Source: Peptoniphilus sp034090345
GTDB lineage: Bacteria; Bacillota; Clostridia; Tissierellales; Peptoniphilaceae
Length of the DNA stretch: 14,431 nucleotides
Direction of reading: 5' to 3'
Assembly: GCF_034090345.1 (NCBI RefSeq)
Contig: NZ_JAXDSS010000114.1
Span: 1-14,431, forward strand
Shown: positions 6,481 through 14,431 of the stretch, in pieces
How positions within the stretch are numbered: position 1 is the first letter of the stretch
How the letters are laid out: the number at the start of each line of letters is the position of its first letter
Translations under genes and position numbers: made by a program
Notes under the pieces: model-generated
What the model was told of the DNA's origin: nothing
Seen by the model: the letters and a program-made list of their open reading frames with translations, nothing else
Databases searched by the model: none

Positions 6481-6557
6481 TGACAAAAAATGGACAAAAT
6501 TAAGAATATAGAAAAAAGTATACTATAATCATACGGTAAATATAAGTAAGGACAAAA
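6481..6557 (+). promoter_or_regulatory. Pilus-operon promoter region with GACAAAA repeats
   Basis: A TATAAT at 6524-6529 is the best -10 hexamer between the 6462 terminator and the signal peptidase gene. The expected -35 position (about 6501-6506, TAAGAA) is poor, as in activator-dependent promoters. Three copies of GACAAAA occur at 6482-6488, 6493-6499 and 6551-6557. The first two are exactly 11 bases apart, about one helical turn, just upstream of the -35 region. They could be a binding site for the adjacent helix-turn-helix protein. The third would lie in the transcribed leader. Confidence 0.45.
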
Positions 6558-6574
6558 TATAGGATATTTTTAGA

Positions 6575-7066
6575 ATGGATGAAACGATGAGAATAAAAAA
6601 TAAAATAATATTTTTAAGTTTTTGTTTATTAATAATTTCTTTAGGAATTTTTAGGCATTTCTCATACTATAGAGTTTTTAATGATTCAATGAACCCGGCA
6701 CTAAATAAAGGTGAATATATAGTAGCAGTAAAATTAAATAAATACAAAAAAGGGGACATAGTGGTATTTAAAAGAGATAATAAAATTTTAGTTAAGAGGA
6801 TAATTGCAGAAACAGGAGAATCCGTAGACATAGATAAAGATGGAAATATTTTTATAAATGGAGATTTTAAGAGAGAATCGTATGCCAATAAAAAAAGTCT
6901 GGAACCATACAATATAAAATTACCACATAAAATAACAAAAAATGAATTTTTTGTTATGGGAGATAATAGGGCGGAATCGTATGATTCAAGGATTAATGAA
7001 ATTAAAGATATAAAAATTCAAGAAATATTGGGGAAAGTAGTATTTAATATAGAAGGGATATTATAA
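6575..7066 (+). CDS. Signal peptidase I of the pilus operon
   Basis: A type I signal peptidase of 163 residues: an N-terminal membrane anchor (about residues 11-27) followed by an extracellular catalytic domain. The serine nucleophile is Ser38 in NDSMNPAL (SMxP box), the general base is Lys74 in VKRIIAETG, and the GDNRAESYDSR box (129-139) is complete. All catalytic elements are therefore present, unlike the streptococcal pilus-island SipA proteins, which are described as lacking the serine-lysine dyad. It is the first gene of the pilus operon, ends 7 bases before the tip-protein gene, and probably processes the pilin precursors or assists assembly. The ATG at 6575 has AGGA at 6561-6564 with 10-base spacing. 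An ATG at 6587 is an alternative. Confidence 0.92.
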   Translation: MDETMRIKNKIIFLSFCLLIISLGIFRHFSYYRVFNDSMNPALNKGEYIVAVKLNKYKKGDIVVFKRDNKILVKRIIAETGESVDIDKDGNIFINGDFKRESYANKKSLEPYNIKLPHKITKNEFFVMGDNRAESYDSRINEIKDIKIQEILGKVVFNIEGIL

Positions 7067-7073
7067 GTAAATT

Positions 7074-10000
7074 ATGAAGAAAAAGCTGGAGAAAAAGTTT
7101 ATTTTAAAAAATATATTAAGTCATAGAGTTATTATGTTTTTATTGGCAATTACCATTCTGTTCACATCTAATAGTGGTCCGGTAATGGGTTCTGCAATAG
7201 ATGATGAAACAAATATAAAGAGAACATATGAAAGTTTGCCTACATCCGACATTTCAAATATGATGAATCAAACATTAAACGATAAGACGGAATTGGTTAA
7301 TAGAGATAATAATGATGATGAAGTGGAGCTTAGAGAAGAAAAAGATAAGTTTTTAGAAGATAGAGAAGAATTAAAAGTATTAGAAAACAGCATAGATAAT
7401 GCAGATATTTTTGTAAAATATAAAACTAAAAAAACTGTAAATAATCCGGAATTAAGAGTGCATAAAATTGATGAGTTAGATAAATCTCAAATAAGGGATA
7501 TCTCTAATGACGAAAGAACAAAAATCAATTATAACCAAGATGGTGTTTTATCAAGTGCTTCTTTTTTTACAGATAAACTTTCTAAATTTGCACTAATTGA
7601 AATCGGTAGTCAAGATGATGTTGAAATGACTACAGATAGAGAACTTAGAGCACTACCTATGATGGCGCAATATATCAGTAATGATTTTACACAATATGTA
7701 AGAAAAGTTGAAGTTTTAACAAGAAGAAATCAGGAGTGGATTCCTACAGATCAAGTTTATGAGAAAGATCAAGTAAAAGTAAATATAGAATATGCGATAC
7801 CTAACGGGTTTGTTTCTTCTGAAAATTCAACGGGGACATATCAAGTTCCAAAATCTATAAAACTTGAGGGAACACTTGAAGGCACGGTAAAAACATTGAG
7901 CGGGGAAGATGCAGGTCGATACAATATATCTACTGATGGATTCATAAGTATAACATTTGATCAAGAGTTTTTAAATAAGCATAAAGATCATAATGGAATA
8001 GTAAACGGATTCGATGGAACAGTACAATTTTTAGGAATAGTTTCAAAAAATTCTGTAGATAACAATGATAGAATTACTTTCCCTGGGAGTGGAACAACTG
8101 TTGAAATTTTAGTGCCAAAAGAGAGAAATACAGATATAAGCTCTAAGAAAAAAGGGGAGTTGAGTCCTGATAAAAGGAAAGTAACTTACACTGTAGATAT
8201 AACTACGAAAAAAGGCACTGAAAAAGAAATTAGAGTTACAGACAGAATAGATTGGGTGGTACCAAGTAATTTGGACTATGAATTTGATTTAAGTACTTTG
8301 AGAGTTGAAAAGAACGGGAATACGACGATATATAGCGATGGGCATAGTTATAGCACTGAAATAAATCTTCTTAAACAAACTAATGGGTATGGAAAGACTA
8401 TAGGATTTGATTTACAAAAGTTACCAAAACTAGAAGCTAATGAAAGCTATAAGGTAACTTATGAAGTAAAAATTAACAGTACACCAAAAGATATCTCGGA
8501 AATTAGACTTAATAATACTGCTTGGACTATAAGTGGTCCGGATCAACATGGAACAGATGACGTTATAAAATGGAGTAAAAGTGTAAAAAAATCAGGTTAC
8601 TTTAATCCTAATGGACAAGGATATGGAGAAGTGAATTGGACAATTACTGTCAACCCCGATAAAAAGGACTTGAGTAGTTGGAGAATAAGAGACCAAATAA
8701 ATCATCAAATAAAAGATGGGTCTGTAAGACTTATAGATTTAGATTCAGGAGATATAATTCACCTAGAACAAAATGAGTTAATTAAATATAGTGATGGTAA
8801 TTGGTTAATAGACTTTAGTTTTAATAACTATAAGATTAAAAATAGAAATTCTACATATAGACTTGAATATACAACATTTGTAGAACGAGGAATAACGGAA
8901 GTAACTAATAAAGTTGAAAAATATGGTAACGAATATGAAGAAGATACTACAACAATCAAAACAACTCAAGACTTTGCCCTGAATAAATTTGCAAAGGTAA
9001 TAAATCTTGATGATAAAAAAAATAGAACTAAAAACAGATGGCAAGTAGGTGTGAATATTGGAATAAACAATTCAAATACATTCACATTCACAGATACATT
9101 TGAAAATCTAAAAAAATTACCAAATGGAGGAAGTTTGGGAGATGATAGTCACTATGCTTATGCAAGTGAGCTTGATAAAGAGTTACAAAGTCAACTTTTC
9201 TTTAGAAGCTATGGTGGTGAGGGTTATAGGTATAGGGGGAATGATAAAGACCCTGAATATAGTGGAGAAGCTGAGAATAGAGCTGAGAATAGAACTGTAA
9301 AAAGTATAAAAGTAACCTACTATGACTCAAAAGGGGAAGCCATACCGGAAACTGATACTACAAGAAAAGTAAAAAGCTTTAAAGTTGATATAAATTATGA
9401 GTCTAGCTTTAATCCGAAAGACTTTGCTATTGGAGAATATCACACATATTCAGATTTAAGTGAAATTTCTAAAAATGAAAAAATTAAGATTATAAATAAG
9501 GCAACTGTTGCAGATAAAACAACTACAGCAGAAACAGAATATGAAAAGAGAGGAAAGATAGAAAAAGGAGTTCTAACAGGGATTGAGAACTATATTCCAA
9601 TATACAAAAATGGGAAGTCAGCAGTAGATTACTCAAAGGATAAGGGGCAGATTGAGTATAGGATTATGATCACAACATCAGAAGTAGATGGAAATCAAAC
9701 TAAAAATGGAACACTAGTTATCGATGATATTCTTCCCGATGGAGCAGAATATGTTGAGGGTTCACTTGAAGCAGCATTTTTTAGAGCAGATAATTTAGCT
9801 TATCCCAAATATGACAGGTCAAATAGGTATGGAACCAATTTTCAAGGGAATAGTAAGCCTACTATTACTATAAATCAAGAAGGGAATAAAAAAGTTGCTA
9901 CGATTAAAATAGATAATTATATATACGATGACTATTTCCCTATAGTTCAAATTTTCTACAAACTTGATGTAAGTAAAGATGAATTTTGGAAAGACAACAA

Positions 10001-11483
10001 GAATGTAAATAAGACTTATATCAATGAAGTCTCTTGGAATTCAGAAAAAACATCAAATGAAGTAACAGTTGAGAAGAAGTTGGATAAACTCACTAAGAAA
10101 GGCTGGCAACTAGATGATAAAGGACAACCTATAAAAATTAATGATAGTAACAAACCTATAGGTAATCCAACAGGAAATGTAAAGTATAACTTAGTTATTA
10201 ATCCGGAAGGAGAGGATTTAATCCAAAACGGCAATGAGCTTACTCTAGTTGATAAACTTAAATCTCAAGGGAAAATTCCCAGATTTGATATAGATAAGGC
10301 AAAATTATATGAGTATGATAATTCTAAACCTGATAACAAAGGAAGAGAAATAGAGAAGGGCAGATATAAGATCACTTTTGATGAAGAAGAATTGAAACTA
10401 ACGCTTATAATACCTGATGAACTGGCCTGTGTATTTGAGTATATATATGAATTTACTAATTTTGCAGACTCTCTCACTATAAAAAATGAAGCGGAATTGT
10501 CGGGAATTGCAAGTTCTAAGGATACTACAATTTTAAGAGATAATCAATCATCTGCAACAGTTACTGTAAAAGAAATAAAAATATATAAGGTAGATTCAAA
10601 AGATATAAAGAAATTCTTGCCTGGAACGAAATTTAAGCTTGAAAAATTTGATCATAGTAAATGGAATGACTTAAATAATGCATGGCATATTGTCAAGTAT
10701 AAGGACAGTGACGAAATTACAATTCCAGACTCGGGGTATATTAGCTGGTCTTTATCAGGTGCAAATCCGGGACTTGAAGCAGATGTACTCTATAGGTTAA
10801 CAGAAATCGAAAGTCTCGATGGATATACAAAATTAACAGAACCTGTTTACTTTATTTGGATGAAAGCGGGAAGTGATGAGTATAGTTCGTACCATCGTTC
10901 AGAAAATAGACCGGATTTATCAAAAGTAGATAAGGGGAAAATATCATTTTTGAAAAATTCCGGCGGGATAATGTATATAAAAAATGATTATACAAAAATA
11001 AGAGTTAACAAGTTTTGGCAGGATGATGATGGATTAGAATATGAAAGTGAAAATATTCCAAATATAGAAGTTAGAGTAGATCTTTATAGAAAAACAGGAA
11101 AAGATGGGAATTTTGAAAAGCTTGAAAATCACTCCAAAACTTTGACAAAAGCTAACAAGTATACAGAATCTTGGACAGGATTACCGGCAAGAGATGAGCA
11201 AGGGGCTGAATATTTCTATAAAGTAAAAGAAGTAGAAGTTAATGGATATGAAACATATTATTTTAATAACGACGGTATTCAATCGGGAGAGATAAATATA
11301 TTTAATAAAAAAATAAAGAGTAGTGAAATTGAACTCCCGGTAACAGGGGGAATTGGCACAAATAGAATTTATGCTATGGGTACAGTTTTATTATTTTCTT
11401 CTTGCATATATATGTTATATCAAAGAAAGAGATATAAAATAAAAATACAATTAATGAAAGGACATAAGAAATGGGAAAATTAA
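7074..11483 (+). CDS. Large LPVTG-anchored pilus tip/ancillary protein
   Basis: A 1469-residue secreted, wall-sorted protein, probably the pilus tip adhesin. Residues 1-41 form a signal peptide (lysine-rich start, hydrophobic 19-31, likely cut after Ala41). An acidic charged stretch (about 58-105) follows. The centre has about five beta-rich modules, each starting with an alternating strand such as VNWTITVNP or VKYNLVINP and followed by a 'D.l' motif (near residues 361, 518, 655, 858, 1035), resembling collagen-binding/isopeptide repeat folds. Two CnaB/SpaA-like domains close the protein: about 1163-1300 (Lys1172, Glu1244 in YRLTE) and about 1307-1415 (NKFW, Glu1386 in YKVKE). The sorting signal LPVTG (1421-1425) is followed by a membrane span and RKRYK. 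I see no von Willebrand A or thioester domain, so the ligand is unknown. The ribosome binding site is poor, suggesting coupling to the signal peptidase gene. The 3' end overlaps the pilin gene by 13 bases. Confidence 0.85.
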   Translation: MKKKLEKKFILKNILSHRVIMFLLAITILFTSNSGPVMGSAIDDETNIKRTYESLPTSDISNMMNQTLNDKTELVNRDNNDDEVELREEKDKFLEDREELKVLENSIDNADIFVKYKTKKTVNNPELRVHKIDELDKSQIRDISNDERTKINYNQDGVLSSASFFTDKLSKFALIEIGSQDDVEMTTDRELRALPMMAQYISNDFTQYVRKVEVLTRRNQEWIPTDQVYEKDQVKVNIEYAIPNGFVSSENSTGTYQVPKSIKLEGTLEGTVKTLSGEDAGRYNISTDGFISITFDQEFLNKHKDHNGIVNGFDGTVQFLGIVSKNSVDNNDRITFPGSGTTVEILVPKERNTDISSKKKGELSPDKRKVTYTVDITTKKGTEKEIRVTDRIDWVVPSNLDYEFDLSTLRVEKNGNTTIYSDGHSYSTEINLLKQTNGYGKTIGFDLQKLPKLEANESYKVTYEVKINSTPKDISEIRLNNTAWTISGPDQHGTDDVIKWSKSVKKSGYFNPNGQGYGEVNWTITVNPDKKDLSSWRIRDQINHQIKDGSVRLIDLDSGDIIHLEQNELIKYSDGNWLIDFSFNNYKIKNRNSTYRLEYTTFVERGITEVTNKVEKYGNEYEEDTTTIKTTQDFALNKFAKVINLDDKKNRTKNRWQVGVNIGINNSNTFTFTDTFENLKKLPNGGSLGDDSHYAYASELDKELQSQLFFRSYGGEGYRYRGNDKDPEYSGEAENRAENRTVKSIKVTYYDSKGEAIPETDTTRKVKSFKVDINYESSFNPKDFAIGEYHTYSDLSEISKNEKIKIINKATVADKTTTAETEYEKRGKIEKGVLTGIENYIPIYKNGKSAVDYSKDKGQIEYRIMITTSEVDGNQTKNGTLVIDDILPDGAEYVEGSLEAAFFRADNLAYPKYDRSNRYGTNFQGNSKPTITINQEGNKKVATIKIDNYIYDDYFPIVQIFYKLDVSKDEFWKDNKNVNKTYINEVSWNSEKTSNEVTVEKKLDKLTKKGWQLDDKGQPIKINDSNKPIGNPTGNVKYNLVINPEGEDLIQNGNELTLVDKLKSQGKIPRFDIDKAKLYEYDNSKPDNKGREIEKGRYKITFDEEELKLTLIIPDELACVFEYIYEFTNFADSLTIKNEAELSGIASSKDTTILRDNQSSATVTVKEIKIYKVDSKDIKKFLPGTKFKLEKFDHSKWNDLNNAWHIVKYKDSDEITIPDSGYISWSLSGANPGLEADVLYRLTEIESLDGYTKLTEPVYFIWMKAGSDEYSSYHRSENRPDLSKVDKGKISFLKNSGGIMYIKNDYTKIRVNKFWQDDDGLEYESENIPNIEVRVDLYRKTGKDGNFEKLENHSKTLTKANKYTESWTGLPARDEQGAEYFYKVKEVEVNGYETYYFNNDGIQSGEINIFNKKIKSSEIELPVTGGIGTNRIYAMGTVLLFSSCIYMLYQRKRYKIKIQLMKGHKKWEN

Positions 11484-12976
11484 AAAAATTAATGGGATTG
11501 ATGTTAACTTTACTGATGATTATAAGTACAGTAAAACCTACTTTTGCACAGGGCACTAGTAGCTTAACGGTAGAAAATACAGGGAAGACACCTCATAAAT
11601 TTGAACTTTATCAAATTTTTAAAGGTGAAGTTTCAAATGGCGAAAATGGAAAGTTAAAATTATCAAATATTGAGTGGGGAAATGGAGTAAAGGATACTAA
11701 AAATATTAGTTTTAGTGGGAAAAGTACCGCTTCTGAAATAGCGAATTCATTGACAGGAGATAATGTAGAGCAATTTGCAAAGGAAATTAGTACAAAGTTA
11801 CAAAATAAAGTAGAATCAGAATTAGTGCAACCAAATAATTCCCATAAATTTGATAAACTTGACGCAGGTTATTATTTAGTAAAAGACGTTGATGCATCAC
11901 AAGAAGCTAAAGATAAAGAAAATGGAGCATATACACTTTACTTATTAAAAGTAGTAGGAACTGTAACAGCAAAAACTAAATTAGATGTGCCAAAAGTAGA
12001 AAAACATGTTAAAGATATTAACGATTCAGAAGCTAAAGAATATGAAGATTGGTCAAAAACAGCTGACCATGACATTGGAGATAAAGTGCCATTTAAATTA
12101 ACTGGTACATTACCATCAAATTTTGACAAGTATGAAACATACAAATATGTATTTCATGATGAAATGTCAAAAGGTTTAACCTTTAACCAAGATTCAGTGA
12201 AGGTATATGTCGATAAAGAAACAATAACAAGTGGATTTGCGGTTGCGACTACAGAAAAAGGATTTACTGTAACTTTGGATGATTTAAAGAAAATTACTGG
12301 GAAAACAATTACTAAAGATAGTGTAATTACTGTAGAGTATATGGCTACATTAAATGAACAAGCAGTTATTGGCTCAAAAGGAAATCCTAATGAAGTCTAT
12401 CTTGAATATTCAAACAATCCTAACAAAAGCGGGGACGGCACAGGGAAAACTCCAAAGGACAAAGTAATTGTATTTACTTATAAAGTAATTGTAAATAAAG
12501 TTCAACCTGGAGATAGAGAGAATATAACAAAGCCATTATCAGGAGCAGAATTTAAATTAGAAAAATGGAATGCAGTAAAAGGGCAATATGAAGATAGTAA
12601 AGTTGCAATATTAAATCATGAAAAAGATAAATTCGAATTCAAAGGGATAGACGATGGTAAGTATAAACTTACAGAAACAAAAAACCCTCCGGGATTTAAT
12701 AAGATTCAACCTATTGAATTTATCGTTAAGGCTACTCATGATGATAAAAAACTTGAGCTAACAGAGTTGAATGGGGAAAAAATAAGTGGAGAAATCAAAT
12801 TTACTCCTAATAAAAAAGAAGGTTCTTTATCAACAGATATAGTTAACAAACAAGGCCCTGAACTTCCGGAAACTGGTGGTATGGGAACTAAAATTATCTA
12901 TACCGTGGGAACAGTTCTGGTTTTAGGCGGAGTTATATACTTAGCAACAAAAAGAAAATTATCAATCAATAGATAA
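11471..12976 (+). CDS. LPETG-anchored major pilin (SpaH/EbpB-like shaft subunit)
   Basis: A 501-residue pilus backbone subunit. The signal peptide ends in TFA-Q (cut after residue 26). The N-terminal domain (about 30-165) is followed by the pilin motif VPKVEK (173-178), whose lysine, probably Lys175, is linked by the sortase to the next subunit's threonine. A fimbrial isopeptide D2-type domain (about 180-335, DIGDKVPFKL) follows. A C-terminal CnaB-like domain (about 336-460) has the E-box YKLTETKNPPGF (398-409, Glu402). LPETG (465-469), a membrane span and a KRK tail complete the sorting signal. AAAGGA at 11457-11462, inside the end of the tip-protein gene, is the ribosome binding site. The domain order is that of corynebacterial/enterococcal shaft pilins. 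The polymerisation lysine is assigned by motif only. Confidence 0.93.
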   Translation: MGKLKKLMGLMLTLLMIISTVKPTFAQGTSSLTVENTGKTPHKFELYQIFKGEVSNGENGKLKLSNIEWGNGVKDTKNISFSGKSTASEIANSLTGDNVEQFAKEISTKLQNKVESELVQPNNSHKFDKLDAGYYLVKDVDASQEAKDKENGAYTLYLLKVVGTVTAKTKLDVPKVEKHVKDINDSEAKEYEDWSKTADHDIGDKVPFKLTGTLPSNFDKYETYKYVFHDEMSKGLTFNQDSVKVYVDKETITSGFAVATTEKGFTVTLDDLKKITGKTITKDSVITVEYMATLNEQAVIGSKGNPNEVYLEYSNNPNKSGDGTGKTPKDKVIVFTYKVIVNKVQPGDRENITKPLSGAEFKLEKWNAVKGQYEDSKVAILNHEKDKFEFKGIDDGKYKLTETKNPPGFNKIQPIEFIVKATHDDKKLELTELNGEKISGEIKFTPNKKEGSLSTDIVNKQGPELPETGGMGTKIIYTVGTVLVLGGVIYLATKRKLSINR

Positions 12977-12994
12977 TTAATAATTCTTATAAAA

Positions 12995-13012
12995 GGAGGG
13001 AGTAATCCCTCC
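12995..13012 (+). other. Intercistronic hairpin between pilin and sortase genes
   Basis: GGAGGGA (12995-13001) pairs perfectly with TCCCTCC (13006-13012) around a GTAA loop, which is a GNRA-type tetraloop in RNA. No U-tract follows, so it is a poor intrinsic terminator. It is more likely an RNA stability or processing element protecting the upstream pilin message. The left arm contains a Shine-Dalgarno-like AGGAGG buried in the stem. Confidence 0.75.
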
Positions 13013-13041
13013 GTAATTTAAATTTTAAGGAAATGTTGTAA

Positions 13042-13866
13042 ATGAGAATTAGAAAGTCAACAATTGTAGCATCTATAGTGATTTTAGCGGGCATAGTTTT
13101 ATTACTGTATCCAACGGTGAGTAATTGGTGGAATGCCAAACATCAGTCAATAGCAATAGAAAGTTATGTATCTAAAGTAGAAAAATCAGATGAAACAGAG
13201 TATACAGATATTTTAAAAGAGGCTAGGGACTATAATGAAAGTTTAGTTGACAAGTCGCTTGATAGATTGAGTGAAAAAGAATTAGATAAATATAATTCAA
13301 TGCTTAAAATAGAAGGCTCTGAAATTATTTCTGTTATTAGTATTCCAAAAATTAATTTGAGACTTCCAATTTATCATGGAACGGATGAAGCTGTTTTACA
13401 AGTTGCTATTGGACATATCCCGGGGACATCTTTACCGGTTGGGGGTAAAGATACGCATAGTGTTATTTCAGGCCATACGGGACTTACTTCTGCTAAGCTA
13501 TTTACTGATATTGAAAAACTCTTAAAAGGAGATACTTTTACACTAAATACTTTAAATGAAACTTTGACCTACGAAGTTGATCAAATAAGAGTAGTACTGC
13601 CACAAGAAGTGGATGATTTAAATATTGAAAAGGGGAAAGACTATGTAACTTTACAAACTTGTACTCCATATGGTGTGAATACTCATAGACTTTTGGTAAG
13701 AGGGAGTAGAATTAATACTGATTTATCAAATATAAAAGTTACAGCAGATGCGATAGAGCTTAACTCTATTGTTATAAATATAGTGTGCTTAATTATTTTG
13801 ATACTAATTTTTTACATTGTTAAGTTTATTGTGATTTTAGTTGAATTACTACTTTCTAAAAGATGA
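13042..13866 (+). CDS. Class C (pilus-assembly) sortase
   Basis: A membrane transpeptidase of 274 residues that cleaves LPxTG signals and joins pilins covalently on the outside of the membrane. It has an N-terminal membrane span (about 7-24), the sortase barrel beginning at SIPKINLRLPIYHGT (100-114), catalytic His145 in SGHTGL, Cys207 in TLQTCTPYG and Arg216 in THRLLVRG. A second membrane span (about 244-268) with a KR end is the class C hallmark. The usual DP-aromatic lid motif of class C enzymes is not seen; the equivalent place reads VDKSLDRL (69-76). AAGGA at 13027-13031 precedes the ATG by 10 bases. It stands after the major pilin gene and before a second pilin gene, so it is the polymerising enzyme of this cluster. 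Confidence 0.93.
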   Translation: MRIRKSTIVASIVILAGIVLLLYPTVSNWWNAKHQSIAIESYVSKVEKSDETEYTDILKEARDYNESLVDKSLDRLSEKELDKYNSMLKIEGSEIISVISIPKINLRLPIYHGTDEAVLQVAIGHIPGTSLPVGGKDTHSVISGHTGLTSAKLFTDIEKLLKGDTFTLNTLNETLTYEVDQIRVVLPQEVDDLNIEKGKDYVTLQTCTPYGVNTHRLLVRGSRINTDLSNIKVTADAIELNSIVINIVCLIILILIFYIVKFIVILVELLLSKR

Positions 13867-13888
13867 TTTATAGATAAAGGATAAATAT

Positions 13889-14431
13889 ATGAATAAAAAA
13901 TTAAAAAATATACTTAACTTGTTTTCTGCTTTCGTATTGTTCCAAATACTTATTATAAGCTTGTTTGTAGGTAATGTTGAAGCGGGAAATTGCAAATCTA
14001 CCGTTAGTGTAAAATATAAATTGGAGAATACAGAGTTTAAATTATATAAGATTGCCGAAAAAAGCAAAGATGGTAAATATAATTTAGTAAATGAATTTAT
14101 AAATTATAAGGTAGATTTATCTAATTATAGCTCTATGGATAAGACAGCTGTAGCTAATACCTTAGAATCGTATATAAAAAGAGATGGATTAAAAGAGTTA
14201 AGAAAAGGTGCGACAGATAGCTTTAATAATGTGAATTTTACAGGTTTAGATTCGGGATTGTATTTAATAATGGGAGAAACAAAATTAAATAAAGATTATA
14301 GATATTATCCAACCCCTGTTTTATTAGAAGTTACTGAAAATAGTAATAGAGAAATTTTAATGGATTTAAAATACGAAAAAAACAAAATAGATAAAAAAAT
14401 AAAATTAATTGTCTATAAAATTTGGGATGAT
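13889..14431 (+). CDS. Second (minor/anchor) pilin, 5' part only
   Basis: An open frame of 181 codons that runs past the right edge. AAAGGA (13876-13881) lies 7 bases before the ATG and 22 bases separate it from the sortase stop. Residues 1-33 form a signal peptide (lysine-rich start, hydrophobic core, likely cut VEA-G). The mature part begins with a pilin-like N-terminal domain (VSVKYKLENTEFKLYKIAEK, later GLDSGLYLIMGE), similar in pattern to the N-domain of the major pilin upstream (FELYQIF, LDAGYYLVKD). The last visible residues, LIVYKIWDD, match the first strand of a Cna B-type domain. It is probably the ancillary pilin that anchors or ends the fibre. Its sorting signal is not visible, so the role is inference. 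Confidence 0.78.
   Translation, partial: MNKKLKNILNLFSAFVLFQILIISLFVGNVEAGNCKSTVSVKYKLENTEFKLYKIAEKSKDGKYNLVNEFINYKVDLSNYSSMDKTAVANTLESYIKRDGLKELRKGATDSFNNVNFTGLDSGLYLIMGETKLNKDYRYYPTPVLLEVTENSNREILMDLKYEKNKIDKKIKLIVYKIWDD

Noticed and set aside
12995..13012. Intrinsic terminator after the major pilin
   Set aside because: The stem is strong but is followed by GTAATTTAAATT rather than a U-tract, and the sortase gene directly downstream belongs to the same operon.
13976..13993. Lipoprotein lipobox in the last pilin (Cys near the signal-peptide end)
   Set aside because: The residues before the Cys read VEAGN, which does not fit the L-[AS]-[GA]-C lipobox; normal signal peptidase I cleavage after VEA is more likely.

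Overview
The window comes from an AT-rich, low-GC Gram-positive bacterium: strong AGGAGG ribosome binding sites, AGA-rich coding, U-tailed terminators, and sortase-anchored proteins with LPxTG signals. The gene content would fit an anaerobic coccus of the Peptoniphilus/Anaerococcus/Parvimonas type, but that placement is inference; nothing here fixes the genus.

Positions 1-4296 are housekeeping. The 3' part of a nucleoside hydrolase gene runs rightward and meets a leftward xanthine phosphoribosyltransferase gene (xpt) at a shared bidirectional terminator. Divergent from xpt is a tightly packed five-gene operon: a small nitroreductase, then tsaE-tsaB-rimI-tsaD. This holds three parts of the bacterial t6A tRNA-modification machinery plus the ribosomal protein S18 acetyltransferase. 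It ends in a hairpin terminator just after tsaD.

Positions 4297-4953 carry no conventional gene. This stretch holds an extended -10 promoter, a possible 21-codon leader ORF containing a tetranucleotide repeat (ACAA, 5.75 copies), and a long, strong intrinsic terminator. One extra repeat unit would shift the leader ORF into a frame that stops in the loop of that terminator. This is the most intriguing non-coding signal in the window. Downstream is a TTG-started gene (4954-6408) for a 484-residue protein with an N-terminal helix-turn-helix, probably the regulator of the cluster that follows.

Positions 6481-14431 are a sortase-dependent pilus operon in the order signal peptidase I, large LPVTG tip/ancillary protein (1469 aa), LPETG major pilin (501 aa), class C sortase, second pilin (cut off by the window end). 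The signal peptidase would process the pilin signal peptides. The sortase would polymerise the major pilin through its pilin-motif lysine and join the tip protein and second pilin to it. A hairpin without a U-tract lies between the major pilin and sortase genes, and short GACAAAA direct repeats lie upstream of the operon. The right end is open, so further pilus genes may follow.
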